This document shows positions 1 through 8,077 of a stretch of DNA of 64,000 nucleotides, one piece after another; within the stretch, counting starts at the first letter, position 1; each line of letters starts with the position of its first letter. The stretch comes from Phoenix dactylifera (lineage: Eukaryota; Streptophyta; Magnoliopsida; Arecales; Arecaceae), in the NCBI RefSeq assembly GCF_009389715.1, contig NW_024068482.1, positions 1 to 64,000 on the forward strand. Reading direction: 5' to 3'. The notes under the pieces are model-generated. The model was given only the letters and a program-made list of their open reading frames with translations. It did no database searches and was not told the origin of the DNA. The position numbers and the translations under genes were made by a program.

Positions 1-673
1 GGAGTGTCGCCAGAAAAGCCTTGCACATCATGGCCTCCGAGGCTCCTTGTAGGGCCATTAAGACCCGGTAGCTTTCCAGGTGGTCAAGGGGATCAGCCTT
101 GCCGTTGTAAGGCTCCACCTGGGGCATCTTGAACCGTAGCGGAACCGGTTCATCTTCGATCTCCGGGGAGAAGGGTGACTTCGTAGTGAACTCGAAGTCG
201 CCGTCACGTCCTGATTTTCTCCCGTGGAGTGCCTGGATCTGGCGCTCCAGCTTCTCGACCTTCTTGTCGAGTTCGTCATTCTGGAGGATCGCTGCAGCGG
301 TTCGTTCGGGTGCAGGTTGCCCCGGAACCGACTCAGCTTCTGAAGGTTGTGGCCAGCCTCCGTGGCCTCTGACTGGGTGCTCTCTCCAGAGGGAGGCCTG
401 GACTTGAGAGTCCTGACCTCGAAGGGGAAGTCCGCTTGTAGGAGGCTCCGGTTGAACTGGAGCCGGAGGAGGTGATGCCATTGGGATGCCCCTGGGTTGC
501 AGGTTTTGGACAGCGGTGGCCAAGGCCTGCACCTGTTGCACCAGGGCATCAAACTGCTCCGGCCGAACTTGAGGTGCTGACTCGGCCGGAGGTGGTGAGT
601 TTTGGACAGAATGTTCAGGACTGGGTGGAGGACGTCGAGAGGCGTTGGAAGCCCCTTTGCTTCTTAGCTTCAT
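1..673 (-). pseudogene. Gypsy (Tat-like) gag, N-terminal part, cut by window edge
   Basis: Read on the minus strand from an ATG at 673-671, this is the N-terminal part of a Ty3/Gypsy Gag, the structural protein that packages retrotransposon RNA. The frame runs open to the window edge, so integrity beyond base 1 is unknown. It starts with a Ser/Pro-rich stretch, then a KKVEKLERQIQAL coiled-coil segment, then the conserved gag entry motif (FKMPQVEPYNGKADPLDHLESY). The N-terminus (GASNAS) and overall order match the gag of the complete element at 6550-8037, so the two elements are relatives but not copies. The rest of the element lies to the left of the window. Confidence 0.85.
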
Positions 674-687
674 GGCAGCGACTCGGA

Positions 688-706
688 CCCTTCCTCTAGC
701 GCCAAC
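688..706 (-). other. Primer binding site of the first Gypsy element
   Basis: Nineteen bases directly inside the LTR, reading GTTGGCGCTAGAGGAAGGG on minus. The same 19 bases are found at 8059-8077 in the second element. A site beginning TGGCGC next to the 5' LTR is typical of plant Tat/Athila-type Gypsy elements. The cognate tRNA was not assigned. Confidence 0.75.
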
Positions 707-1839
707 TGTTGCTGGAAATTGGACCCGAGGGCCGCCACGGAGCCAGGGGAGGAGGAGCTCCGCCGCAGGGAGGGCGGACGGCGGTGCGCCGGCCGGCTGC
801 ATCCTCCTGGAGGGTGAGCGAGTGAGGGAGAGTGCGTCCTGTCCTGTCCTGCAAAAAAGCCGGTGGCCGGGCTCTCCGGCGCCGGCCCTCCGATGCTTAA
901 GTCAGAGGGGGCAAATATGTGGAGAGAGCAAGGAAGAGATATGTGGAGAAGATGAAGAGAATATTGTGCTCAATTGTGTCTGTGCTGTTTACTTGTGTTC
1001 CGGTCCCCCCCTTCTTTCCTCCCAGGCTCCCTTTTATAGAAGGATTCTATGTTGCCCGGGAGGTGACAGGGAGTTTGTTCTCTTTTGTAATAATTGGGCA
1101 CGATTTGGCCCATTAATGGCGTAGTGGAAAATAAGGCCGGATCAGACCGGAACCAGGGAGTTGTCACGGTCGATCGGACCTGTTGGAGTGGTTGAACCGC
1201 CGGCCGTGGTAGGCCCGGGGTCCATGGATGGTAAGTGCATTTATTACCGAGTGAACCGGCGGTCAGGGAGAGCCATACGCTTTGATGGTTCAGTGATCCG
1301 GAGATCGTCTTGAGCCGTGTTCATTAAATGACTGAGTGCATCGGAGACTTAAGGGGGTCTCATGCATTAATGGCAGGTCGTGCCAAATACCTGCGGAGAT
1401 CTTATGCCTTGATGGCTTGGAGATAGCGGGCAGGTTGTAGTGGAGTTGTCAGGTCCCTCAGGGGGTTAGGCAGGAGTTGAACATTTGGTCAAGGCAATCG
1501 GCTCGGCAGGAGTGCCGAGCCGAGCTGGTCGCCCAATGGGGCGCCCTGTGGCGGGGTCGCTTCTAATGCTTCTGGTCGGCGCCCTTTGGTCGAGCGCCTT
1601 CTAGCCGAGCGCCTTTATTTCGCGCTCTTTCCTCTCTGGTCAGCGCCCTCTAATCGAGCGCTTTTCTGGTCGGCGTCCTCTGATCGGCTTTTTCTAGCCG
1701 AGCATCCCTACTTGGTTGTGTTGGTTGGTCCGAGCGCCTCTTGGCGCTCCGGTCGGCACTCTTGGGCCGAGCATCTTTTCGGATCGGCGCTTTTTGGCCG
1801 AGCGCCTCCGTGGCGGTATGACTTGGGGTTTTTTCCCCA
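707..1839 (-). repeat. 5' LTR of the first Gypsy element
   Basis: The LTR starts TGTTGCTGG at 707, next to the primer binding site, and is inferred to end CCCCA at 1839, giving 1133 bp with TG...CA termini. A TATA box (TCTATAAAAG on minus) lies at 1031-1040. The U3 part at 1500-1820 is built from loose repeats of GGTCGGCGC / CGAGCGCC words. The outer end is an inference: it is placed where a recognisable LINE reading frame resumes at 1840. The flanking 5 bases are atagt; the matching copy would be outside the window. The 3' LTR and pol are not in the window. Confidence 0.7.
1031..1040 (-). promoter_or_regulatory. TATA box in LTR
   Basis: TCTATAAAAG on minus, within the 5' LTR and upstream of the gag frame, about 360 bp from the gag ATG. 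Confidence 0.6.
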
Positions 1840-2082
1840 ATAGTTTTCATCTATAGACATACTATCATTGAAGTTCACTTTAAGATAGCCGAAGGATGGA
1901 GGCTCCTATGAGACCAAGACAAATATGGGTGCTGCAACAGCAGAATGGGAGATCCAGATGTCCCTAACCATCCCTAATAAGGCTGCCGTGGTAGCCTTGG
2001 TAATCTCAGCAACACGAAGAAAAGCTTTATCCACCATAGTTCTGGAGTGGCTTCTATTTTCAGAAAAATAGATATTTCTATC
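1840..2082 (-). pseudogene. L1-type LINE remnant, region leading into RNase H (split by Gypsy insertion)
   Basis: On minus, the frame from 2082 down reads through SENRSHSRTMVDKAFLRVAE, then IWISHSAVAAP, one in-frame stop, and EPPSFGYLKVNFNDS. The last motif matches the W-P-P-P-x-G-x-K-x-N-F-D-G-S entry of the plant LINE RNase H domain. The frame continues across the insertion: bases 8891-8920 supply SKAMAHTW-LDRN immediately upstream. This is a decayed copy, with a stop in place of the expected Trp and N for the RNase H Asp-Gly. Two Gypsy elements inserted into or against it, at 1839/1840 and at 2078-2082. Confidence 0.65.
2078..2082. repeat. Target site duplication CTATC, left copy
   Basis: CTATC directly precedes the left LTR and recurs at 8886-8890 directly after the right LTR. 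This perfect pair proves the element between them inserted as a unit. Confidence 0.92.
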
Positions 2083-2889
2083 TGTTGCTGGTGGTCCAAA
2101 CCGAGAACGATTGGCACAGCGGTGTGAACGGGGTTCCCTTGGAGTTGGGTTGATTGCGCTCCACCTTCCACCGGGAAACCTGCAGGCAAGCCTCGCACCA
2201 CCACTAGGGTAGTGGGGGCCCTCCGACGATCAAGTCAGAGGAGATTGAAGGAGAAGGAGAGATAGTAGTAACGGATAAGAGAATACTCTGGAAAACCTTT
2301 GCTTACCCTCCCCCTTCCCCCCCCAGCCCCATATATATCAGGCTGGGGGGTTTTTCCGGGGATTCGTCATCGTGTGGCACGATGGGGCTGCCACTGACAT
2401 GGCCGTTACAGGGCGTCGTGGGGCAGCGCTGGGTACGGCCCTGGCAGGGCATAGTGGAGCTCCGCTTTGTACGGCTGTTACAGGGGATCGTGGGGCAACG
2501 CCGGATACGGCCGTTGCAGGGAGTAGTGGAGCAGGGGGCCGCGGCGTGCCTCAGAGGAACAGTCTGTTGTTGTCGAGAGATTGCCGACTCGGGGTCGGAT
2601 GACTGGATCAGGGGGCAGCCGACTCGGGGTCGGGCTGCGGAGCCGAAGATATCCGACTCGGGGTCGGATTGCTGGATCAAGGGGCAGCCGACTCGGGGTC
2701 GGGCTGCGGAGCCGAAGATATCCGACTCGGGGTCGGATTGCTGGATCAAGGGGCAGCCGACTCGGGGTCGGGCTGCGGAGCCGAAGATATCCGACTCGGG
2801 GTCGGATTGCTAGATCAAGGGACTGCCGTAGTCTTCCTGGGCGCGCGTGCCGGTCACGTGGGGCATGGTGGCTAAATTCCCCCGTAACA
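2083..2889 (-). repeat. 3' LTR of the pol-less Gypsy element
   Basis: 807 bp, TGTTGCTGG...CCCCGTAACA on plus. Nearly identical to the right LTR. It holds a TATA-like box at 2331-2340 (TGATATATAT on minus) and, at 2577-2811, about 3.5 copies of a 69-bp unit carrying paired CCGACTCGGGGTCGG words. Those copies lie upstream of the TATA box, that is in U3. Confidence 0.92.
2577..2811. repeat. 69-bp tandem repeat in LTR U3 with hairpin-prone words
   Basis: The 69-bp unit contains two copies of CCGACTCGGGGTCGG, whose ends (CCGAC / GTCGG) are inverted and could form a short stem. Seven such words occur in this LTR (starting near 2583, 2618, 2650, 2687, 2720, 2757 and 2790). The matching array in the right LTR is at about 8572-8806. 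Repeated U3 modules of this kind often act as enhancers; here that is inference. Confidence 0.8.
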
Positions 2890-2905
2890 GTAGCCCCCCA
2901 CTTCC
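2890..2905 (-). other. Polypurine tract
   Basis: On minus, GGAAGTGGGGGGCTAC lies directly before the 3' LTR start TGTTACGGGG. Its position and composition fit the plus-strand DNA primer of an LTR retrotransposon and confirm that the element is on minus. Confidence 0.75.
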
Positions 2906-3155
2906 GAGCCTGGAACCAGGAGGGGAACGGGTGAAGGGAGTGATGCTTCGAGATTGCCGCCATCCCTCGGAAAGGCGCGCGCGCTTCGAGCTCCCCGCCT
3001 CCTTTATGGCGTATAGCGGTTGTCGCTGATCTGGCAGTCTGCGGATTTCGGCGGACATCCTTTCTTAATGGCGTCGATTCGCCTTTGGGGCGCGAGCGAT
3101 CCTTCGGCAGCCAGGCGTCCTCTGGCGTCACCGAGGCGTCACCCGCCCTTCCGCC

Positions 3156-3162
3156 TATTTAA
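3156..3162 (+). promoter_or_regulatory. Putative TATA box of the antisense transcription unit
   Basis: TATTTAA inside CCGCCTATTTAACCGGGGG on plus. It is followed by a CT-rich leader and by TTCCG|GTGAGT at 3296/3297, a good splice donor, with CCTTTAG| at 3422 as a fitting acceptor (a 126-bp leader intron). The arrangement looks like a cellular promoter aimed opposite to the element. No transcript evidence is available here. Confidence 0.4.
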
Positions 3163-3437
3163 CCGGGGGCCCTCCCCCGTCCGCTTTTCTCTTCGCAGGC
3201 ATCTTCGAGTTTCTCCCTTGCGCTGCTGTCGTTGCCGTCGGACTGTTTGCTCGCTCCTCCTTTGATGCCCTCGGAGCCGTTCTTCCTTCCCTTCCGGTGA
3301 GTTGCCCCATTCTTCAATTTAGGGCTCTCCATACTTTCTCCTTCCGTATTAGTGTACTTCAGTCGTTCCGGTCCTTTCCCCCTTCTTGGCCCCGTCCTGA
3401 CCGTAGATCCACTGGCCTTTAGGTATGGACGAAGTAA

Positions 3438-4238
3438 GAGCGGACCGAAAAGCAGTCCCGGAAGGCTGCCGACTTCCGAGAGAGGTGGGAGAAGGCCCAG
3501 CGGTCAGCCGACAACGCCCGCAACCGAACCCGGTCTCTTGAAGCCAAGCTGGGCGAATTGGAGTCGGTCTTGGAGGAGTCCCGCGCGAGCGACCAGGAGC
3601 TTCATTCGCGCCTGGAGGAGGCTGAGGCTGCTCGCATTGCTGCCGAGGCGAAGCACAAGGAGGCTCGGGCTGATCTGCTGAGGGTCTCCTCCGAGGCGGA
3701 CGACCGGATTGTGGCGAAGGTCATGGAGGCAAAAGCTCAGATTACAGAGCGAGCAGAGGCGGCGCTGGCCGAGAAGAGCGCGGAAATCGGGCGTCTGGCG
3801 GTACAGGCCTATCGTCAGTCCGCCGAGTTCATCCGTGACATGTCGGAGGCGGTACAGGCCTATCGTCAGTCCGATGAGTTCGTCCGTGACATGTCGGACG
3901 CGGGGTCCGACTCCTTTGTCTTAGGCTTCGATGAAGGCTTGGCAAGGGTGTCGGCTAAATACCCCGGGATTGACCTGAGTGGGGTCTCCCTCCTCGACTC
4001 CCCTCCGGCGCCATTGCCTGCTGATTTTCCAACCGCTCCCTACACCTTGCGGACGTGCCCGGCGTTCCCGACCCAGGGGTTCCTCCAAGCTGACCCTCTG
4101 TACCTTTCTTTGTCCTTTTCTTTGTATGTTGGCGTTTTGCCAAGTTGTATGGGTCTCGGCCCTGAAACAATGAAAGTTAATGCAAATAGAGTGTTTCTTC
4201 ATTCCACTTTCGTCCTTCCTCTTTTTAACTCTTGGTAG
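3438..4238 (+). CDS. Antisense coiled-coil ORF of Tat-type retrotransposon (start lost or upstream)
   Basis: The frame is open on plus from 3438 (after a TAA at 3435-3437) to a stop at 4236-4238, about 266 codons, with no clear in-frame ATG. The first half is Arg/Glu/Ala-rich coiled coil (RSLEAKLGELESVLEESRAS... LEEAEAARIAAEAKH). The middle has a direct repeat of a 16-residue module (VQAYRQS-x-EF-x-RDMS). Then comes GFDEGLARVSAKYPGIDLSGVS, which matches the S-x-x-F-x-x-GF-x-x-C-x-x-x-V-x-x-x-FP-x-LDLS ending of the antisense ORFs found between pol and the 3' LTR of plant Tat elements. That match rests on family knowledge. An ATG at 3425 after the candidate leader intron is one frame off, so the start is probably broken by an indel. 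Its function in the family is unknown. Confidence 0.6.
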   Translation, partial: ERTEKQSRKAADFRERWEKAQRSADNARNRTRSLEAKLGELESVLEESRASDQELHSRLEEAEAARIAAEAKHKEARADLLRVSSEADDRIVAKVMEAKAQITERAEAALAEKSAEIGRLAVQAYRQSAEFIRDMSEAVQAYRQSDEFVRDMSDAGSDSFVLGFDEGLARVSAKYPGIDLSGVSLLDSPPAPLPADFPTAPYTLRTCPAFPTQGFLQADPLYLSLSFSLYVGVLPSCMGLGPETMKVNANRVFLHSTFVLPLFNSW

Positions 4239-4265
4239 CGTCTCGCCGACTCCTAACTCTTGAAG

Positions 4266-5187
4266 TTCTTCCGGCGCTAGGCCAGGCATCCGAGGGTTAG
4301 GCCTCAGGAAATTCTTCTGGCACTAGGCCAGGCATCCGAGGGTTAGGCCTCAGGAAATTCTTCCGGCGCTAGGCCAGGCATCCGAGGGTTAGGCCTCAGG
4401 AAATTCTTCCGGCACCAGGCCAGGCATCCGGGGGTTAGGCCTCAGGAAATTCTTCCGGCGCTAGGCCAGGCATCCGAGGGTTAGGCCTCAGGAAATTCTT
4501 CCGGCGCTAGGCCAGGCATCCGAGGGTTAGGCCTCAGGAAATTCTTCCGGCGCTAGGCCAGGCATCCGAGGGTTAGGCCTCAGGAAATTCCTCCGGCGCT
4601 AGGCCAGGCATCCGAGGGCTAGGCCTCAGGAAATTCTTCCGGCGCTAGGCCAGGCATCCGAGAGTTAGGCCTCAGGAAATTCTTCCGGCGCTAGGCCAGG
4701 CATCCGAGGGTTAGGCCTCAGGAAATTCCTCCGGCGCTAGGCCAGGCATCCGAGGGCTAGGCCTCAGGAAATTCTTCCGGCGCTAGGCCAGGCATCCGAG
4801 GGTTAGGCCTCAGGAAATTCTTCCGGCGCCAGGCCAGGCATCCGAGGGTTAGGCCTCAGAAAATTCTTCCGGCGCTAGGCCAGGCATCCGAGGGTTAGGC
4901 CTCAGGAAATTCTCCCGGCACCAGGCCAGGCATCCGAGGGTTAGGCCTCAGGAAATTCTTCCGGCGCTAGGCCAGGCATCCGAGGGTTAGGCCTCAGGAA
5001 ATTCCTCCGGCGCTAGGCCAGGCATCCGAGGGCCAGGCCTCAGGAAATTCTTCCGGCGCTAGGCCAGGCATCCGAGGGTTAGGCCTCAGGAAATTCTTCC
5101 GGCGCTAGGCCAGGCATCCGAGGGTTAGGCCTCAGAAAATTCTTCCGGCGCTAGGCCAGGCATCCGAGGGTTAGGCCTCAGGAAATT
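4266..5187. repeat. 46-bp tandem array, about 20 copies
   Basis: The unit reads ATTCTTCCGGCGCTAGGCCA followed by GGCATCCGAGGGTTAGGCCT and CAGGAA, 46 bp in all. About twenty head-to-tail copies run from 4266 to 5187 with few substitutions (for example CTCC for TTCC and GGGCTAGG for GGGTTAGG). The array lies inside the internal region of the element, on the 3' side of gag. 46 is not a multiple of 3, so it is not coding. Confidence 0.92.
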
Positions 5188-6385
5188 CCGCTCGTTAGTC
5201 AGCCAAGGCTGGCGCAAGCCGAGGCGACCGGTCGGGGCTTCAGGCTAGTCTGCTCCCGGGATGATCATCGGGTTAGCCTGGCATCCGAGGGCCGAGCCTC
5301 GGGAGATTCCGCTCGTTGGTCGGCCAAGGCTGGCGCAAGCCGAGGCGACCGGTCGGGGCTTCAGGCTAGTCTGCTCCCGGGATGATCATCGGGTTAGCCT
5401 GGCATCCGAGGGCCGAGCCTCGGGGAATTCCGCTCGTTGGTCGGCCAAGGCTGGCGCAAGCCGAGGCGACCGGTCGGGGCTTCAGGCTAGTCTGCTCCCG
5501 AGATGATCATCGGGTTAACCTGGCATCCGAGGGCCGAGCCTCGGGAGATTCCGCTCGTTGGTCGGCCAAGGCTGGCGCAAGCCGAGGCGACCGGTCGGGG
5601 CTTCAGGCTAGTCTGCTCCTGGGATGATCATCGGGTTAGCCTGACATCCGAGGGCCGAGCCTCGGAAGATTCCGCTCGTTGGTCGGCCAAGGCTGGCGCA
5701 AGCCGAGGCGACCGGTCGGGGCTTCAGGCTAGTCTGCTCCCGGGATGATCATCGGGTTAGCCTGGCATCCGAGGGCCGAGCCTCGGGGAATTCCGCTCGT
5801 TGGTCGGCCAAGGCTGGCGCAAGCCGAGGCGACCGGTCGGGGCTTCAGGCTAGTCTGCTCCCGGGATGATCATCGGGTTAGCCTGGCATCCGAGGGCCGA
5901 GCCTCGGGGAATTCCGCTCGTTGGTCGGCCAAGGCTGGCGCAAGCCGAGGCGACCGGTCGGGGCTTCAGGCTAGTCCTGGCATCCGAGGGCCGAGCCTCG
6001 GGGAATTCCGCTCGTTGGTCGGCCAAGGCTGGCGCAAGCCGAGGCGACCGGTCGGGGCTTCAGGCTAGTCTGCTCCCGGGATGATCATCGGGTTAGCCTG
6101 GCATCCGAGGGCCGAGCCTCGGGAGATTCCGCTCGTTGGTCGGCCAAGGCTGGCGCAAGCCGAGGCGACCGGTCGGGGCTTCAGGCTAGTCTGCTCCCGG
6201 GATGATCATCGGATTAGCCTGGCATCCGAGGGCCGAGCCTCGGGGAATTCCGCTCGTTGGTCGGCCAAGGCTGGCGCAAGCCGAGGCGACCGGTCGGGGC
6301 TTCAGGCTAGTCTGCTCCCGGGATGATCATCGGGTTAGCCTGGCATTCGAGGGCCGAGCCTCAGAGAATTCCGCTCGTTGGTCAC
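5186..6385. repeat. 121-bp tandem array, about 10 copies, sharing a core with the 46-bp array
   Basis: The unit of 121 bp contains TTCCGCTCGTTGGTCGGCC, CAAGCCGAGGCGACCGGTC, GGGATGATCATCGGGTTAGC and GGCATCCGAGGGCCGAGCCT. The last part aligns with the core of the 46-bp unit. The array abuts the 46-bp array without a gap. One copy near 5972-5974 lacks 27 bp (the TGCTCCCGGGATGATCATCGG segment). The last copy is cut near 6385, where unique sequence resumes. Overlapping 81-codon ORFs appear in every copy only because 121 leaves remainder 1 when divided by 3. Confidence 0.92.
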
Positions 6386-6549
6386 GCGCCTGTCGCTTGC
6401 CGCTCGACGAGATTTCTCCGTGGCCAGCTACGATCGTGTTTCTCCTCTTCTCCAAGCGTCGCCTGGGAAACACCAGAAGGGTATTAAATGCTAATTGAGG
6501 CGTTACCTGGGAAATCGGATCGCCAGTTGCTGCTTGCAAGGAGTGTCAG
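6386..6549. other. Junction between tandem arrays and the gag end
   Basis: About 160 bp of unique sequence with no coding signal on either strand. In an autonomous relative, pol would follow the gag here. The junction therefore marks the inner border of the deletion or replacement that removed pol. Confidence 0.5.
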
Positions 6550-8037
6550 TTAAGCGGCCGCGATACGCGCGTTCTTCGAGGCGGATGCGGCCTGGGCGCG
6601 AGCGGAGATACGTGGGCCGTGGTCTCGGTGGTACTCACAGTACGCCCGGGAGGGCCTCTTTCCAGGGATCCTTCGTATCTGTCTCGGGGCCGGGAGGTCC
6701 TCCCGCCCCTTGATCTCCATAAGGATCTGGGCCCGGGGAGTCAGGAGAGGGGTGTACCGGTTGAAACGTCGGGGCGGAGAACGAGGGCGTGGGGCGCCGT
6801 GGTTCTTCGCCGGCGACGGGCTTCTGCGCCGACGCTGGGGCGTCGGGCTCCTCCTCTGGCGTGCCTCTTTCCGCCTTTTCTTCCCAAGCTTTTGTGGGAT
6901 CTCGGCGGCCTCCTTGCTCCGGTGGGCGGCCGCCTCCTCGGCGTCCGCATACTGGTTCGCCCGGGACAACAGCTCTGGGAAGCTCCGCGGCAGGCGTTTG
7001 TCCAGGGAGAAGGTGAGTCTGCCCTTCCGGAAGCCACGCTTCAGGGCTGAAAGAGCTACCTCCTGACTCAGGTTCCGGACCTCCAGCGTAGCCCTGTTGA
7101 AGCGGGTAAGATAATCCCGCAGGCTTTCTCCCTCGTTTTGCCGGACATCAAAGAGGGAGTCGGAGACCAGTCGCCGCCGGCTACTGACGGCAAAATGAGT
7201 GATGAAGAGGCGAGTGAACTGGTCGAAGGACCGGATTGAGTCAGCCTCCAGCCCGGCGAACCATGCCCTCGCCGGGCCACGGAGGGTTGCCGGGAAAGCC
7301 TTGCAGAGAAGGGGATCTGATGCTCCGTGGAGGAGCATAAGGGTCCTGAAACTCTCGACGTGATCCCGCGGGTCCGCCGCCCCGTCATAGGGCTCGATCG
7401 CCGGCATTTTGAACCCCGGCGGATTCGGGGTCCGCAGGATCCTCGAGGCGAGCGCCGGCTGGGAGGAGATCTCTAAGTCGGCGAAGGGATCTTTGGAATG
7501 GCCCTTCAGGACCTGGAGTTGTCGGTGGAGATCGTCCACCCGCCGGTCCAGGGAACGCGACCGGTGGGTGGGAGACAAGGAGCGGCGAGAGGGGGATCGA
7601 CTGGAGCGCGGGTTCCTCGAGGACTGGGGGGTCTGGGAACGCGCCCGGGCCCGCCTCTCGTACCCCGCGCAGCTCCGGTGGGAAGGTCCCGGCAGAATGG
7701 AGCGTGCTCGAGAATCCTCCTCGCGTCGGCGCTCCTCCCCATGGGAGAGGAAGGAACGCGAGTTGAGGAGGACAGGCGAACGCTCAGGCAGCGGCGGTTC
7801 CTGAGCCTGCTGCGGCGCCCGGGACATCGCACCCTGCAGATTCTGCACCGCCTCCGCGAGGGTGCGAACCTGCCGGATTAGCTGGTCGAACTGGGCGGCT
7901 TCGACCATCTGAATGGGCGGTGGGGCGGTGGAGTGTTGCTGAGAGCGTGTTGGGGATGCAGCGGCCTCCCGGCCAGTGGCGCGAGAGGCCCCGCGACCGG
8001 AAGCATTGGAAGCTCCACGACCACCTCGCCGTGCCAT
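6550..8037 (-). CDS. Gag protein of the pol-less Gypsy element
   Basis: 495 codons from ATG 8037-8035 to a stop at 6550-6552, uninterrupted. This is the nucleocapsid precursor that would package the element RNA. In order: a Gly/Arg/Ser-rich N-terminus (MARRGGRGASNASGRG); a FDQLIRQVRTLAEAVQNLQG helix near residues 49-70; an Arg/Ser-rich linker (RSRSLDRRVDDLHRQLQVL); then the retrotransposon gag domain, about residues 180-350, with PAIEPYDGAADPRDHVESF, ARAWFAGLEADSIRSFDQF, GESLRDYLTRFNRATLEV and FPELLSRANQYADAEEA. A basic tail follows. The end (YCEYHRDHG) is the start of the HRDHGH-x-TE-C motif that in autonomous Tat elements leads toward protease, but it breaks off into unrelated residues. The start is chosen as the ATG just inside the primer binding site; the upstream in-frame extension into the LTR is not coding. 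Confidence 0.9.
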   Translation of the reverse strand: MARRGGRGASNASGRGASRATGREAAASPTRSQQHSTAPPPIQMVEAAQFDQLIRQVRTLAEAVQNLQGAMSRAPQQAQEPPLPERSPVLLNSRSFLSHGEERRREEDSRARSILPGPSHRSCAGYERRARARSQTPQSSRNPRSSRSPSRRSLSPTHRSRSLDRRVDDLHRQLQVLKGHSKDPFADLEISSQPALASRILRTPNPPGFKMPAIEPYDGAADPRDHVESFRTLMLLHGASDPLLCKAFPATLRGPARAWFAGLEADSIRSFDQFTRLFITHFAVSSRRRLVSDSLFDVRQNEGESLRDYLTRFNRATLEVRNLSQEVALSALKRGFRKGRLTFSLDKRLPRSFPELLSRANQYADAEEAAAHRSKEAAEIPQKLGKKRRKEARQRRSPTPQRRRRSPSPAKNHGAPRPRSPPRRFNRYTPLLTPRAQILMEIKGREDLPAPRQIRRIPGKRPSRAYCEYHRDHGPRISARAQAASASKNARIAAA

Positions 8038-8058
8038 TACGATCGCTCTGAGATCTGG

Positions 8059-8077
8059 CCCTTCCTCTAGCGCCAAC
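8059..8077 (-). other. Primer binding site of the pol-less Gypsy element
   Basis: GTTGGCGCTAGAGGAAGGG on minus, directly inside the right (5') LTR and identical to the site at 688-706. Confidence 0.8.

Noticed and set aside
2303-3131. ORFs of 148-217 codons with repeated IQQSDPESDIFGSA or RPRVGYLRLRS
   Set aside because: They are translations of the 69-bp LTR repeat, which is a multiple of 3 and therefore stays open by chance. The same ones occur in the right LTR.
4266-6385. Regular 46-bp and 121-bp repeats could suggest a CRISPR array
   Set aside because: The copies are head-to-tail with no variable spacers, and they lie inside a plant LTR retrotransposon.
5261-6498. Series of overlapping 81-codon ORFs starting MIIGLAWHPRAEP
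   Set aside because: Each is the same repeat read in rotating frames, since 121 is not a multiple of 3. There is no conserved family and they sit in a noncoding array.
6619-7881. Plus-strand ORFs opposite gag (up to 143 codons)
   Set aside because: They are shadows of the Arg/Ser-rich gag codons; no plus-strand start or family motif was found.
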